Below, in pieces: positions 41,993 through 48,872 of a stretch of DNA of 49,378 nt. Location: positions 1-49,378 of IMG/VR virus record IMGVR_UViG_3300030328_000325, one strand, 5' to 3'. Under the pieces are notes generated by a model, which worked only from the letters and a program-made list of their open reading frames with translations, was not told where the DNA came from and made no database searches. A program made the translations under genes and the position numbers. The first letter of the stretch is position 1. The number at the start of each line of letters is the position of its first letter. Source of the DNA: a virus.

Positions 41993-42294
41993 TTAATTCT
42001 TTCTATATATAGTTTAACTTTATTAATTGTTTCGTTATCATACACCACAAAACAAACCCCCCCAGCAAGTTCTATCTGTTCCATGCATTGAAGTTGTAAG
42101 GCAGTGGGTTTCTTGCCCCTGTCTGCCTTACACTCTACTCCTATAAAATGTCCATTTACACAGAGTATCTTGTCAGGTATACCAGCCCTACCAAATGCCC
42201 CAGCTTGTGGGTTGTAGTACCATACCTCTTTACCATAAGACTTTAACATCTTGTCAAGTTTTACTTTAATTTTTCCTTCAGGTGTTGTTGCCAT
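41989..42294 (-). CDS. VRR-NUC family nuclease
   Basis: 101 residues from ATG 42294. Compact PD-(D/E)XK fold: WYYNPQAGAFGRAGIPDKILCVNGHFIGVECKADRGKKPTALQLQCMEQIELAGG. The catalytic core is GIPD...GVECK (Asp, then Glu-x-Lys), followed by the QxxxxxxL.aG helix of VRR-NUC proteins, which cut branched or structured DNA. I chose ATG 42294 over 42315 because a consensus promoter ends six bases before 42294 and the extra seven residues would lie in the promoter. Encoded directly before the SNF2 helicase, its usual partner. Confidence 0.85.
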   Translation of the reverse strand: MATTPEGKIKVKLDKMLKSYGKEVWYYNPQAGAFGRAGIPDKILCVNGHFIGVECKADRGKKPTALQLQCMEQIELAGGVCFVVYDNETINKVKLYIERIK

Positions 42295-42300
42295 ACTATG

Positions 42301-42328
42301 ATTATACTTAAGCATACAGTACTGTCAA
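42301..42328 (-). promoter_or_regulatory. Consensus sigma70 promoter inside the replication operon, leaderless
   Basis: Reading leftward: TTGACA (42328-42323), 16-base spacer, TATAAT (42306-42301), both perfect matches, then six bases (CATAGT) and ATG at 42294. Transcription should start at the ATG. It lies in the 37-base gap before the VRR-NUC gene, one of few gaps in the operon. Confidence 0.75.
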
Positions 42329-42331
42329 GTA

Positions 42332-42997
42332 TTATATCTTTGCATATTCACATATATTTTTAGCAGGACACCATGGACATAGTCCGCTAGGTCTTGCAGG
42401 GAAGTTACCTGTCTTATAAGATTGATTGATTCTTTCTATACGAGCCAACAAGTCTGCCCACATTAGATTTGTATTGTTTGAAGTGTAAACTTCTGTATCG
42501 GTCTTCCCCTCTTTTAGCCATACGAAAGTAGATTTAACTTTCTTAATATTAGGATAGTGCTTGAATACTTGTAATGCGAACAGTTGTAGTTGCATAAAGT
42601 CAGGTCTTCTCTTACCTGTTTTCCAATCTATTACTATAGCTGTATCCCCCCTAATGATTAAGACATCTAGGATGGAACGCAACCAAGCGTCTTTGTCCCA
42701 CCAACCTGTTGGTGTAAGGTTTTCATTAAGGCATAGCTGTTGCTCTGCAAGAAGTGTTGCATGTTGGGTAAGTTCTTGTAAAGTTGTGCAAACTTGTTCG
42801 TGTTTGCTTGACTCTTGAGGCAGGGCCGTCCCATGTAGTAGTCTGTTTTCCAAATCAGCATGTACTCGTTCGCCATATTTAGTTGCCTCACTCCCTGTGT
42901 CAACAACCTCTTTGGTAATCCTTTGATACTCATACCTCTTAGGACAATTCTCGTACATCTTTATAGAAGAATAGCTGTGTGTTAGTTTATTACCCAC
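42332..42997 (-). CDS. Cas4/RecB-like PD-(D/E)XK nuclease with Fe-S cysteines
   Basis: 221 residues. N-terminal SYSSIKMYENCPKRYEYQ (Cys 18), YGERVHADLE (His 46), catalytic SILDVLI...IVIDWKTGK (Asp 111, Asp 124, Lys 126), a QLQLFALQV helix, and C-terminal CPWCPAKNIC (Cys 207, 210, 216). The four cysteines match the Fe-S cluster ligands of Cas4/AddB-type exonucleases. It probably acts in DNA processing or recombination with the neighbouring polymerase. Not associated with any CRISPR. Overlaps the next upstream gene by eight bases. Confidence 0.85.
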   Translation of the reverse strand: MGNKLTHSYSSIKMYENCPKRYEYQRITKEVVDTGSEATKYGERVHADLENRLLHGTALPQESSKHEQVCTTLQELTQHATLLAEQQLCLNENLTPTGWWDKDAWLRSILDVLIIRGDTAIVIDWKTGKRRPDFMQLQLFALQVFKHYPNIKKVKSTFVWLKEGKTDTEVYTSNNTNLMWADLLARIERINQSYKTGNFPARPSGLCPWCPAKNICEYAKI

Positions 42998-43247
42998 CTA
43001 ATATCCTTTTTAATATGTCATGTTTAAGTAGTTCTAACTGAGCTACTTCATCTAAAGCATTATCTATACCTGTAGAATATTTCATGTACTTACCATCTAC
43101 TTTTAATAATATAAGTGCTCCCTCTGTTTTTTTATCTTTTGATTCTGCCTCTAAACCAATCTGTTTTACAAGAGCAATAACTGAATCTCGCTTTTGCTCT
43201 GCCTCTGATTTTATTTCTTTTCCGTCTGTTCCTATTATGTCTGTCAT
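42990..43247 (-). CDS. Hypothetical protein, 85 aa
   Basis: Soluble, charged protein (MTDIIGTDGKEIKSEAEQKRDSVIALVKQIG...ALDEVAQLELLKHDILKRILGG) with a helical N-terminus, a short beta part (ALILLKVDGKYMKYSTG) and a helical C-terminus. Conserved position between a polymerase and a Cas4-like nuclease suggests a replication accessory, but no family is recognised. The start overlaps the polymerase stop (ATGA) with GGAGAGG in the polymerase's last codons as ribosome binding site. Confidence 0.65.
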   Translation of the reverse strand: MTDIIGTDGKEIKSEAEQKRDSVIALVKQIGLEAESKDKKTEGALILLKVDGKYMKYSTGIDNALDEVAQLELLKHDILKRILGG

Positions 43248-45109
43248 TTTGCCTCTCCATAGTTAAAGCCTACTCCACTCTCACAGGCTACAGGTAACTC
43301 CTGAGCCCAGGCGGGGGAAGTAGACATGATTGTCTCAACGTGTTGTCGTATGTCCGACTTGTTTTTTAGCATCCCACAAACGATTATCTCATCATGTACT
43401 TGGAATAAGACTTGGTAATGCTTACCTATCTCAACCATTTGTTCTGATACTACTATCCTAGCCAGTGCTTGAACAACATTCTCTGTCACTTTACCACCAT
43501 AAATCCTAGTCCAATCCTTATCCTCTAAACTTCCAGTAGTGTTTAACTTCCTGTAAGTTCTAGCATTAGATATGTACTCAAATCCTTCTGATGTTCTTCT
43601 CAATTCAGGATACCTTATACGTAAACCATTCGGTAGTATAATGCCCTCTGAATCATACTCGCATATGTCCTTTCCTATAGACCCTATTATATATGTACTG
43701 TCTTGAATCAAACGCTCTAATACATGATTACAAGTTTGCCAAAAATTAACTATACAATGGTTTTTCTGTCTATATAAAGTAACAATTCTTTTAGCCTCAT
43801 TTAAATCTATGTCTACTGACATACCACCTTGACCCATAGCCAACGTGTCCTTAAACTTTACAGCTCCCATACCATAGCCTAAACCTAGTATGCATGTCTT
43901 ACCTACAAATCGTTCTAGCTTGTCTGCCTTAGTAATCTTTCTGTCATAAATCTCACTAGCAAACTCACTGTATACATCTCTACCCTCTCTGAATGCTCGT
44001 ACTAAATCTTCTTGTCCACTTATATATGCAACCATTCGTGCCTCAATCTGTGATGAGTCACATGCTATCAGTACCTTATCTTTAGGTGCCATCAAAGATT
44101 TTCTTAAAACACCATTACGAGGCAAGTTTTGTAAGTTAAGTTTATCCCCACCTGAAAACCTACCTGTGTGTGCACCATAATAGTTAAGCATTATAGGTAG
44201 TTTACCTCTATCTGCTACTGCTATTAAGTTTTCAGTTCGTGTTTCTTCAATAGTAGACTTAACCCCTAACCTTGCTGATACTAATTGTTGCACCACAGGG
44301 TTAGAATGGTGCTGTAAATTTACAAATTCTTTATCTGTCTTAGCAAAGGCATAAGTTTCTTTACCTGTTGTAGCTGATATCTTTGTTGGGGGTGTCACTC
44401 CTACATGTGTAAGTAGTTTAGCAAACATTATATTAGACATGAGAGCCTTCTTTACTTGTTCGTTCGACAACCCTTTAGTAGATAACGTGTCAAGTAGTTG
44501 CTGTTTGTTATTCTTTATAGTTACCAGGTGAGCTGTCAGCAGTTCCTTATCTAGTTCAATAGTGGGGTTAATATACATGCGTAGGGTTTGGTCAATGACC
44601 ATAAGTTCTGATGAGGGAAAACCTCTTGACAGTTTCCTCCATAGTTTATAGGTAAGTTCGACATCATTAATACAATACTTAGCATAAGCCTTGAGTTCTT
44701 GAGGTGTAAAGTCTGCTTTCCTCTTACCAATGGAATGCAACACTTCAGTTCCTTTTGTACCTAGTTTATAGTGTTTTGCTAAAGCACTTAATGAACAACC
44801 TGTTGTCATACTATGCTTGGGTCTAGCCATAGACATAGTATCAAGCCAAAACTTAGGCTCTTTGCGATACTTCCACCAAAGTATAGACCCATCAAAAGCC
44901 GTGTTATGTGCTAACACACAACAATTCGTTGGCATGTTATTGAATGCCTCATCCATATTTTCATACCAACATGTCTTACCATTATTAATTTTAATGGCTA
45001 CACCTATTACTTCAAACCTATCGTCACGAATGTAAGCCTCAGTTGTCATCTTGGACAATGAGTACTCCCTATCATAATAGGTTTCAAAATCTATCGTTAC
45101 TATATCCAT
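43244..45109 (-). CDS. polA: Family A DNA polymerase with 3'-5' exonuclease
   Basis: 621 residues. Proofreading domain: DFETYY (Asp 7, Glu 9), HNTAFDG (Asp 73), YCINDVELTYKLW (Asp 149). Polymerase domain: GAHTGRFSGGDKLNLQNLPR (about 312-331), motif A ACDSSQIEAR (Asp 351), motif B RFVGKTCILGLGYG (Arg 400, Lys 404, Tyr 412), motif C VHDE (571-574). It lacks the 5'-3' nuclease, as do most phage Pol A enzymes. The residue equivalent to E. coli Phe762 is Leu (408). It is the phage replicase, with primase-helicase and ssDNA-binding proteins downstream. TAATG overlap with the upstream gene. Confidence 0.93.
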   Translation of the reverse strand: MDIVTIDFETYYDREYSLSKMTTEAYIRDDRFEVIGVAIKINNGKTCWYENMDEAFNNMPTNCCVLAHNTAFDGSILWWKYRKEPKFWLDTMSMARPKHSMTTGCSLSALAKHYKLGTKGTEVLHSIGKRKADFTPQELKAYAKYCINDVELTYKLWRKLSRGFPSSELMVIDQTLRMYINPTIELDKELLTAHLVTIKNNKQQLLDTLSTKGLSNEQVKKALMSNIMFAKLLTHVGVTPPTKISATTGKETYAFAKTDKEFVNLQHHSNPVVQQLVSARLGVKSTIEETRTENLIAVADRGKLPIMLNYYGAHTGRFSGGDKLNLQNLPRNGVLRKSLMAPKDKVLIACDSSQIEARMVAYISGQEDLVRAFREGRDVYSEFASEIYDRKITKADKLERFVGKTCILGLGYGMGAVKFKDTLAMGQGGMSVDIDLNEAKRIVTLYRQKNHCIVNFWQTCNHVLERLIQDSTYIIGSIGKDICEYDSEGIILPNGLRIRYPELRRTSEGFEYISNARTYRKLNTTGSLEDKDWTRIYGGKVTENVVQALARIVVSEQMVEIGKHYQVLFQVHDEIIVCGMLKNKSDIRQHVETIMSTSPAWAQELPVACESGVGFNYGEAK

Positions 45110-45318
45110 TATTTTTTCTTCTCTTGTTTAATTAGGTAGTCTAAATACCACCTCGCTTTCTCTAAATCTTTTAGTGGTGTGCCTTTATATGGATACCTTG
45201 TGATGTACTTAATAATATTACCGACCACATAACCCATACCCCATGAAGTTATATACTTTATAGTTTCAATACCTTTTGTATAGTGGTCAGGATGATTGAC
45301 CATATCTTTTTTCTTCAT
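45109..45318 (-). CDS. DUF3310 family protein
   Basis: 69 residues. NHPDHYTKGIETIKYITSWG...VGNIIKYITRYPYKGTPLKDLEKARWYLDYLIKQ is the complete DUF3310 signature ('hP.hY..g.iE.i..i......f..gn.iKYi.Ry..K....eDL.KA.wYl..li'). Such proteins occur in many phages near replication or nucleotide genes; a nucleotide-kinase-like role has been suggested but not shown. The start overlaps the previous gene's stop (ATGA). Confidence 0.88.
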   Translation of the reverse strand: MKKKDMVNHPDHYTKGIETIKYITSWGMGYVVGNIIKYITRYPYKGTPLKDLEKARWYLDYLIKQEKKK

Positions 45319-45791
45319 GCTGTATACTCTACCTTACGATTGTGTAAGCTATATAATGCCACCCCTTTACCACAATGTAAAGAATAAGAGTTCGCAATAT
45401 TAATTGCCTCTACTGATGTTGCCTCCATACCTAATGCCCCATAAGCATATTCTTTTCCCTCTCCAAATGCACATGGCTCAAACCCACGACACACAGGGTG
45501 AGGTGAATCCTCATAAACGAAAAGTCCTTTGTCCTTACTCACCACAAGAAGTTGCTGTGTGACAAGCTGTCCACGATTTGTTCCCAACAATGGAAACTCA
45601 TCTAAGTTTTCCCCCCTCTTAAACCATTCTCTTAGTTCAATTATATTCTTCAGCAACCCAACACCTGATACTATATAAATAGAATCACCTCTACCTACAT
45701 ACCATGCTTTGTCTGTCTCCCACTTGTGAGAGCCGTCTGTCGCCTGTCTATCTGTTGCTAGGTTTTCTCCGTCCCATACTACTACTGTCAT
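45315..45791 (-). CDS. HslV/proteasome-beta-like Ntn hydrolase
   Basis: 158 residues. After Met removal Thr 2 would be the N-terminal nucleophile: MTVVVWDGENLATDRQATDG corresponds to the 'TtivAwdg..lA.Drr.T' start of proteasome-type subunits, with the structural Asp in ATDR. SIYIVSGVGLLKNIIELREWF and EYAYGALGMEATSVEAINIANSYSLHCGKGV complete the fold ('GALAmGATA.eAv..A...d..cG.gv'). Phages encode many such subunits without a cognate ATPase; the substrate is unknown. The start overlaps the 45788 gene by ATGA. Confidence 0.8.
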   Translation of the reverse strand: MTVVVWDGENLATDRQATDGSHKWETDKAWYVGRGDSIYIVSGVGLLKNIIELREWFKRGENLDEFPLLGTNRGQLVTQQLLVVSKDKGLFVYEDSPHPVCRGFEPCAFGEGKEYAYGALGMEATSVEAINIANSYSLHCGKGVALYSLHNRKVEYTA

Positions 45792-46018
45792 TTGTTTTCC
45801 TCCTTTGGTTGTAGTTCACAGTAACATTTACTATCTGTAATCCATACAAACGAACACTCTTCTCCCTCATTACTCTGTTCATAGTGACTACAAGATTCTG
45901 ATTGTTTAAAGTCTTGTTCGTATGGACATCTCTCTAGTTGATTAGCACAAGGGTTTTCAATAATTCCTACCCATGTATTAAATTCTTTCTTATCTTCAAG
46001 ATTTAAAAACTCACTCAT
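45788..46018 (-). CDS. Hypothetical Cys-containing protein, 76 aa
   Basis: MSEFLNLEDKKEFNTWVGIIENPCANQLERCPYEQDF...CSHYEQSNEGEECSFVWITDSKCYCELQPKEENK. Seven cysteines in 76 residues, spaced as C-x6-C, then C...C...C-x-C, suggest a small zinc- or disulfide-stabilised fold. No family recognised. The last codons (AAG GAG GAA AAC AAA TGA) serve as ribosome binding site and start for the Ntn hydrolase gene. First of the series of tiny early proteins. Confidence 0.65.
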   Translation of the reverse strand: MSEFLNLEDKKEFNTWVGIIENPCANQLERCPYEQDFKQSESCSHYEQSNEGEECSFVWITDSKCYCELQPKEENK

Positions 46019-46029
46019 CTTCTTTCTCC

Positions 46030-46224
46030 TTATGTATAATTTTCTTCATATATAATCTCGCCACGTTCTTCATCTTCAGTTTTATATCTTTCAGTTCTAG
46101 TACCATTTATGGTTAGCATTTCATCTACTGCTCCCTCGTTATAAAGTTCCATTAACTCTTTATCATCTTTTGCTTTAACTGAAACGATATCAGTTATAGT
46201 TCTAGTTATTGTGTATGTTTTCAT
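46030..46224 (-). CDS. Small acidic early protein, 64 aa (paralogue A)
   Basis: MKTYTITRTITDIVSVKAKDDKELMELYNEGAVDEMLTINGTRTERYKTEDEERGEIIYEENYT. A beta-beta start followed by a helix (DKELMELYNEGAVDEM) and an acidic end. It shares the 'T.TDI.SVKAKDDKEL.E.Y' core with the proteins at 46972 and, more weakly, 46688, so the three appear to be tandem duplicates. The ribosome binding site AAGGAGG lies in the end of the upstream gene, whose TGA overlaps this ATG. Function unknown. Confidence 0.65.
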   Translation of the reverse strand: MKTYTITRTITDIVSVKAKDDKELMELYNEGAVDEMLTINGTRTERYKTEDEERGEIIYEENYT

Positions 46225-46451
46225 TTGTTATCCTCCTTATTATCTTTATCATCTTGTGCATACTCGTGGTCATAACCTGCATATTCCTCGATTACTTCTC
46301 CTGTTTCTGCGTTTTCTCTATACACATCATAGTAGCCACAGTCTTGGCAACCCATAATGTGTCCTACTTCATCATCATTAAAGTCTTCTTGGTGAGCATT
46401 GTATGAGCCACACTCAGTACAACACCACTCTCCTGTTATACTACTCATCAT
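46221..46451 (-). CDS. Zinc-ribbon protein, 76 aa
   Basis: Residues 9-46 (WCCTECGSYNAHQEDFNDDEVGHIMGCQDCGYYDVYREN) contain two CxxC knuckles, a typical small zinc ribbon. The rest is very acidic (EEYAGYDHEYAQDDKDNKEDNK). Zinc ribbons of this size bind nucleic acid or partner proteins; an early takeover function is possible but unsupported. Its start (MMSS) lies in the class-B junction shared with neighbouring genes, and its last codons supply the next ribosome binding site. Confidence 0.7.
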   Translation of the reverse strand: MMSSITGEWCCTECGSYNAHQEDFNDDEVGHIMGCQDCGYYDVYRENAETGEVIEEYAGYDHEYAQDDKDNKEDNK

Positions 46452-46698
46452 CTCTCTCCTTTATAATGTCGTCAATGTGAAAATCTAATGTGTCCCATGT
46501 AATACCATGATTAGCGTCATGCCTTCTTAAACATCTAGCTAACACCTCTTTACATTCATCTAAAGTTAGTTTTTCTTTTGGTATATCATCTGACAACCTG
46601 TTCATATTTCTCATGCGTACATGTTCCAAAACATCATCAGTACACCATTCAATACTTATTGTGTAATCATCTACCCAACCGTCTTTATTACTCATCAT
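46441..46698 (-). CDS. Hypothetical early protein, 85 aa
   Basis: MMSNKDGWVDDYTISIEWCTDDVLEHVRMRNMNRLSDDIPKEKLTLDECKEVLARCLRRHDANHGITWDTLDFHIDDIIKERDDE. A strand (YTISIEWCTDDVLEHVRMR) followed by a helix (TLDECKEVLARCLRRHDAN) and a short acidic end. Small proteins of this 'T.DEC..VL.....rhDa..Gi.Wd.l...i' kind occur in phage early regions; function unknown. The KERDDE end doubles as the ribosome binding site of the downstream gene. Confidence 0.65.
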   Translation of the reverse strand: MMSNKDGWVDDYTISIEWCTDDVLEHVRMRNMNRLSDDIPKEKLTLDECKEVLARCLRRHDANHGITWDTLDFHIDDIIKERDDE

Positions 46699-46819
46699 CT
46701 TCCTCCTCTAATATTTCTACTTCAAAATCACTCAAACAATCTGTTGCTACCTCAATAGCATTTTCTATATAGTCATCATCATCTTTTACTTCAACATCTT
46801 TATATACTCTTACTCTCAT
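46688..46819 (-). CDS. Very small acidic protein, 43 aa (paralogue C)
   Basis: ATG 46819 to TAA 46688-46690. The product is MRVRVYKDVEVKDDDDYIENAIEV... ending FEVEILEEEDDE. It is preceded by AAGGAGGATAACAAATG, the same 17 bases that precede the 46030 gene, and fills the gap between two longer genes. The YKDVEVKDDDD core resembles YTDIEVKDEDE in the protein at 46972, and both end in an EILEExDDE tail, so they look like duplicates. Function unknown. Confidence 0.65.
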   Translation of the reverse strand: MRVRVYKDVEVKDDDDYIENAIEVATDCLSDFEVEILEEEDDE

Positions 46820-46982
46820 TTGTTATCCTCCTTTTAAAACTATATCTACCTTTAGATATATCTTTTGAATTTTCAATTAACCATTCTTTAAAGTTTTCTT
46901 TTTTGCCAATTCTTATAGGCATATAAAAATCTTCATTTAACTTTTCATCTCTAATGCTTACTGTTTTTTCTTCACTCATCAT
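46800..46982 (-). CDS. Hypothetical early protein, 60 aa
   Basis: MMSEEKTVSIRDEKLNEDFYMPIRIGKKENFKEWLIENSKDISKGRYSFKRRITNESKSI. Soluble, basic at the C-terminus, probably a small alpha/beta protein. The last 20 bases overlap the 46688 gene, whose ribosome binding site (AAAAGGAGG) codes for Lys-Arg-Arg here. The start lies in a class-B junction (GAGGAGAGAGATGATGAG). No family recognised. Confidence 0.6.
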   Translation of the reverse strand: MMSEEKTVSIRDEKLNEDFYMPIRIGKKENFKEWLIENSKDISKGRYSFKRRITNESKSI

Positions 46983-47163
46983 CTCTCTCCTCTAATATTT
47001 CATGTGTTGTAGAGCCATAGTCTTTACCATGTATCCAATCTACCTCACTTAAATTGTCAAAACTATTGTCATACATTTCGTCTAACTCGTCTTCGTCTTT
47101 GACTTCAATATCAGTATACTCGGTGTAATTTACATGATTAGTTATTCTTACTTTAATCATCAT
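46972..47163 (-). CDS. Small acidic early protein, 63 aa (paralogue B)
   Basis: MMIKVRITNHVNYTEYTDIEVKDEDELDEMYDNSFDNLSEVDWIHGKDYGSTTHEILEERDDE. It has the same plan as the 46030 protein: a strand pair, the TDIEVKDEDELDEMY core, a helix and an acidic tail. GGGAGG lies 6-8 bases before the ATG pair. Its terminal codons (GAG GAG AGA GAT GAT GAG) contain the ribosome binding site and double ATG of the next gene. Function unknown. Confidence 0.65.
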   Translation of the reverse strand: MMIKVRITNHVNYTEYTDIEVKDEDELDEMYDNSFDNLSEVDWIHGKDYGSTTHEILEERDDE

Positions 47164-47173
47164 CTTCCTCCCG

Positions 47174-47359
47174 TTATTTTATATGTTTGTTCTTCCACAC
47201 CTCAATGAGTTGTAGTAAGTTATCCCTATCGACAGATTTTGACAGCATTAAATACTGCACTATCTTCTCTATGACCAATGCCTTTTGTGTATTGGCTGTC
47301 AATAACCTCTCGATTGTTTCTTTATTTATTTTCATTCTCATATGTATCCATTTTTTCAT
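47174..47359 (-). CDS. Hypothetical early protein, 61 aa or shorter
   Basis: MKKWIHMRMKINKETIERLLTANTQKALVIEKIVQYLMLSKSVDRDNLLQLIEVWKNKHIK, a basic helical protein. Three ATG codons are possible (47359, 47341, 47335). None has a strong ribosome binding site and all lie within the 47322 gene, so translation may be coupled to it; the shortest (MKINKETIERLL, 53 residues) matches best the start of the helical part. Function unknown. Confidence 0.55.
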   Translation of the reverse strand: MKKWIHMRMKINKETIERLLTANTQKALVIEKIVQYLMLSKSVDRDNLLQLIEVWKNKHIK

Positions 47360-47477
47360 ATGGAATAAGAAACTTCACATGAACATGTCCACCTTGCATT
47401 GATGATATAACAAATTCATATGGGCATTTCTTAACCCACTCTAAAAAACTTTCCATATTTTTTACATGTACATTCAT
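47322..47477 (-). CDS. Small hypothetical protein, 51 aa
   Basis: ATG 47477 to TAA 47322-47324, 51 residues: MNVHVKNMESFLEWVKKCPY...ISSMQGGHVHVKFLIPYEK.... The alternating HVHVKFLIP strand and a FLEWVKKCP helix look like a genuine small fold. GAGGAAG lies about 8 bases upstream, within the end of the 47474 gene, whose TGA overlaps this ATG. It fills a gap of about 115 bases and overlaps the next gene by up to 38 bases. Function unknown. Confidence 0.6.
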   Translation of the reverse strand: MNVHVKNMESFLEWVKKCPYEFVISSMQGGHVHVKFLIPYEKMDTYENENK

Positions 47478-47704
47478 TTGTTTTCTTCCTCTCTTATTAT
47501 TATATTACCTTGCTCAATCATAAGTCTTATTATGTCCTCACTCGTTGGTTTTAGTCTGCCCCTGTTTACATCAATTATTCTTTGATTCTCTATGTTGTTC
47601 CAGACTTTAATTTTGTTGAGTAGCTTTAGTGCATACTCGTTGTCATATGATTCTGTATCTTCTTCAAGTACTTCTATCACTTTATTTAATATCTTTACTG
47701 TCAT
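47474..47704 (-). CDS. Hypothetical early protein, 76 aa
   Basis: MTVKILNKVIEVLEEDTESYDNEYALKLLNKIKVWNNIENQRIIDVNRGRLKPTSEDIIRLMIEQGNIIIREEENK. Mostly helical and charged. It starts 23 bases inside the 47682 gene, where GGAG precedes the ATG, and ends with codons GAG GAA GAA AAC AAA TGA that form the next gene's ribosome binding site and start. No family recognised. Confidence 0.65.
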   Translation of the reverse strand: MTVKILNKVIEVLEEDTESYDNEYALKLLNKIKVWNNIENQRIIDVNRGRLKPTSEDIIRLMIEQGNIIIREEENK

Positions 47705-48872
47705 CTAATACTCCTTTGAATATGTTGTATACTTGTTTTATATTTATTGGCAACGACCTGTAATGTCCTCGACTTCTATTAAAACTGTGCAAATCACTTG
47801 CCCCATTTATAGTAGCCTCTTTCTCAATCACTCCATAGTGTCTGCGTAAATGTATACTTAGCTTATTAAAGAAATAACTAATATCTTTATCTGTATCTAA
47901 GTCATCTGCATACCTCCAATTTCTGTGCCAACTGATACTTTTTAATGCTAAACATATAGGCATAAAGATTTCAAAGGGCATGGCATTTTCATCTATGTGT
48001 TTTGCTAAAAACTCTATGCTTTCAGGGGTGTTCCAATCAGTATCAATTAAGTCTATTATGTTATCGTTAGCTACTTTACTAGTATCTTTCCTTAAAGCAT
48101 AAATAGGCTCACTAATCCGATTGTCATATTTCCCCAACAACTTGGCATGTGTCTCTACCATATTAAGTAGCTTATCTTTATCTACATTCTTTAGCCTATC
48201 TATGGTTGAATCAACAAGACCTAACTTTGCTCTTGTTCGTAATTGTTTCTTGAAAGCAATTATCTTTCTTCTCCATAGTTTTCTTTTATCTGTGTTCTCT
48301 ACACATTTTTGAGGCTCGTTGTCTTTGTTAGGGTTTAGCAACTCTCCTGTCAACAGGTTGTACTTTAATCCTTTACAAACCACTTGGCATTGCCTTACGA
48401 ATGCAGATATTGTACGCCAATAAGATTTATCTTTATCCAATATTTTTTCAAGGTGTTTAAATATACTAAGGTTGTGTGCAATTCTATATATACCTGTCCT
48501 ATGTCTTTCTATTGTAAAAGGTATCCACCTATTCAATGCTATTACATAAGAGCCTGAGCCACCCCATATATCTTGAGTATCCATATGCACAGTAGCAAAG
48601 TTATCTTTATTAACACTCATAAACTTATCCCCATTTATCCATAACTCAGGCTCTTCATTACTACTAAGTTTTAGTCTAAGCCAACGGTTTATATACTTAC
48701 CTTTGCCATAAACATCTCGTGACCTGTGAGCGAGTTTACACAAGTGTGCATACTCAAACTTACCTAGCTCATGGTCAGGAATTTTATATCCTGACTCAGC
48801 ACTACCCCAATCATCTGTGTTCATAGACTCACTACCACTGTCACTGTTATAGTTTGTGTACCATGCTGTCAT
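47682..48872 (-). CDS. Large early protein of unknown function, 396 aa
   Basis: No family recognised. N-terminal 40 residues are Ser/Asp-rich and probably disordered. Residues 45-130 are beta-rich (YINRWLRLKLSSNEEPELWINGDKFMSVNKDNFATVHMDTQDIWGGSGSYVIALNRWIPFTIERHRTGIYRIAH). Residues 145-270 are helical and basic (LWRRKIIAFKKQLRTRAKLGL). The C-terminal 100 residues are helical with many Trp/His/Arg (SISWHRNWRYADDLD). It lies near the promoter-proximal end of the leftward block. The start (TAATG) uses AAAGGAGG in the previous gene's end. Confidence 0.7.
   Translation of the reverse strand: MTAWYTNYNSDSGSESMNTDDWGSAESGYKIPDHELGKFEYAHLCKLAHRSRDVYGKGKYINRWLRLKLSSNEEPELWINGDKFMSVNKDNFATVHMDTQDIWGGSGSYVIALNRWIPFTIERHRTGIYRIAHNLSIFKHLEKILDKDKSYWRTISAFVRQCQVVCKGLKYNLLTGELLNPNKDNEPQKCVENTDKRKLWRRKIIAFKKQLRTRAKLGLVDSTIDRLKNVDKDKLLNMVETHAKLLGKYDNRISEPIYALRKDTSKVANDNIIDLIDTDWNTPESIEFLAKHIDENAMPFEIFMPICLALKSISWHRNWRYADDLDTDKDISYFFNKLSIHLRRHYGVIEKEATINGASDLHSFNRSRGHYRSLPINIKQVYNIFKGVLDDSKDIK

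Noticed and set aside
42667-42933. 88-codon alternate-frame ORF inside the Cas4-like nuclease gene
   Set aside because: The nuclease frame carries all catalytic and Fe-S residues; this frame has no start signal or motif.
42332-42997. Cas4-like nuclease as evidence for a CRISPR system
   Set aside because: No repeat-spacer array or other cas gene is present; stand-alone Cas4/RecB-like nucleases are common in phage replication modules.
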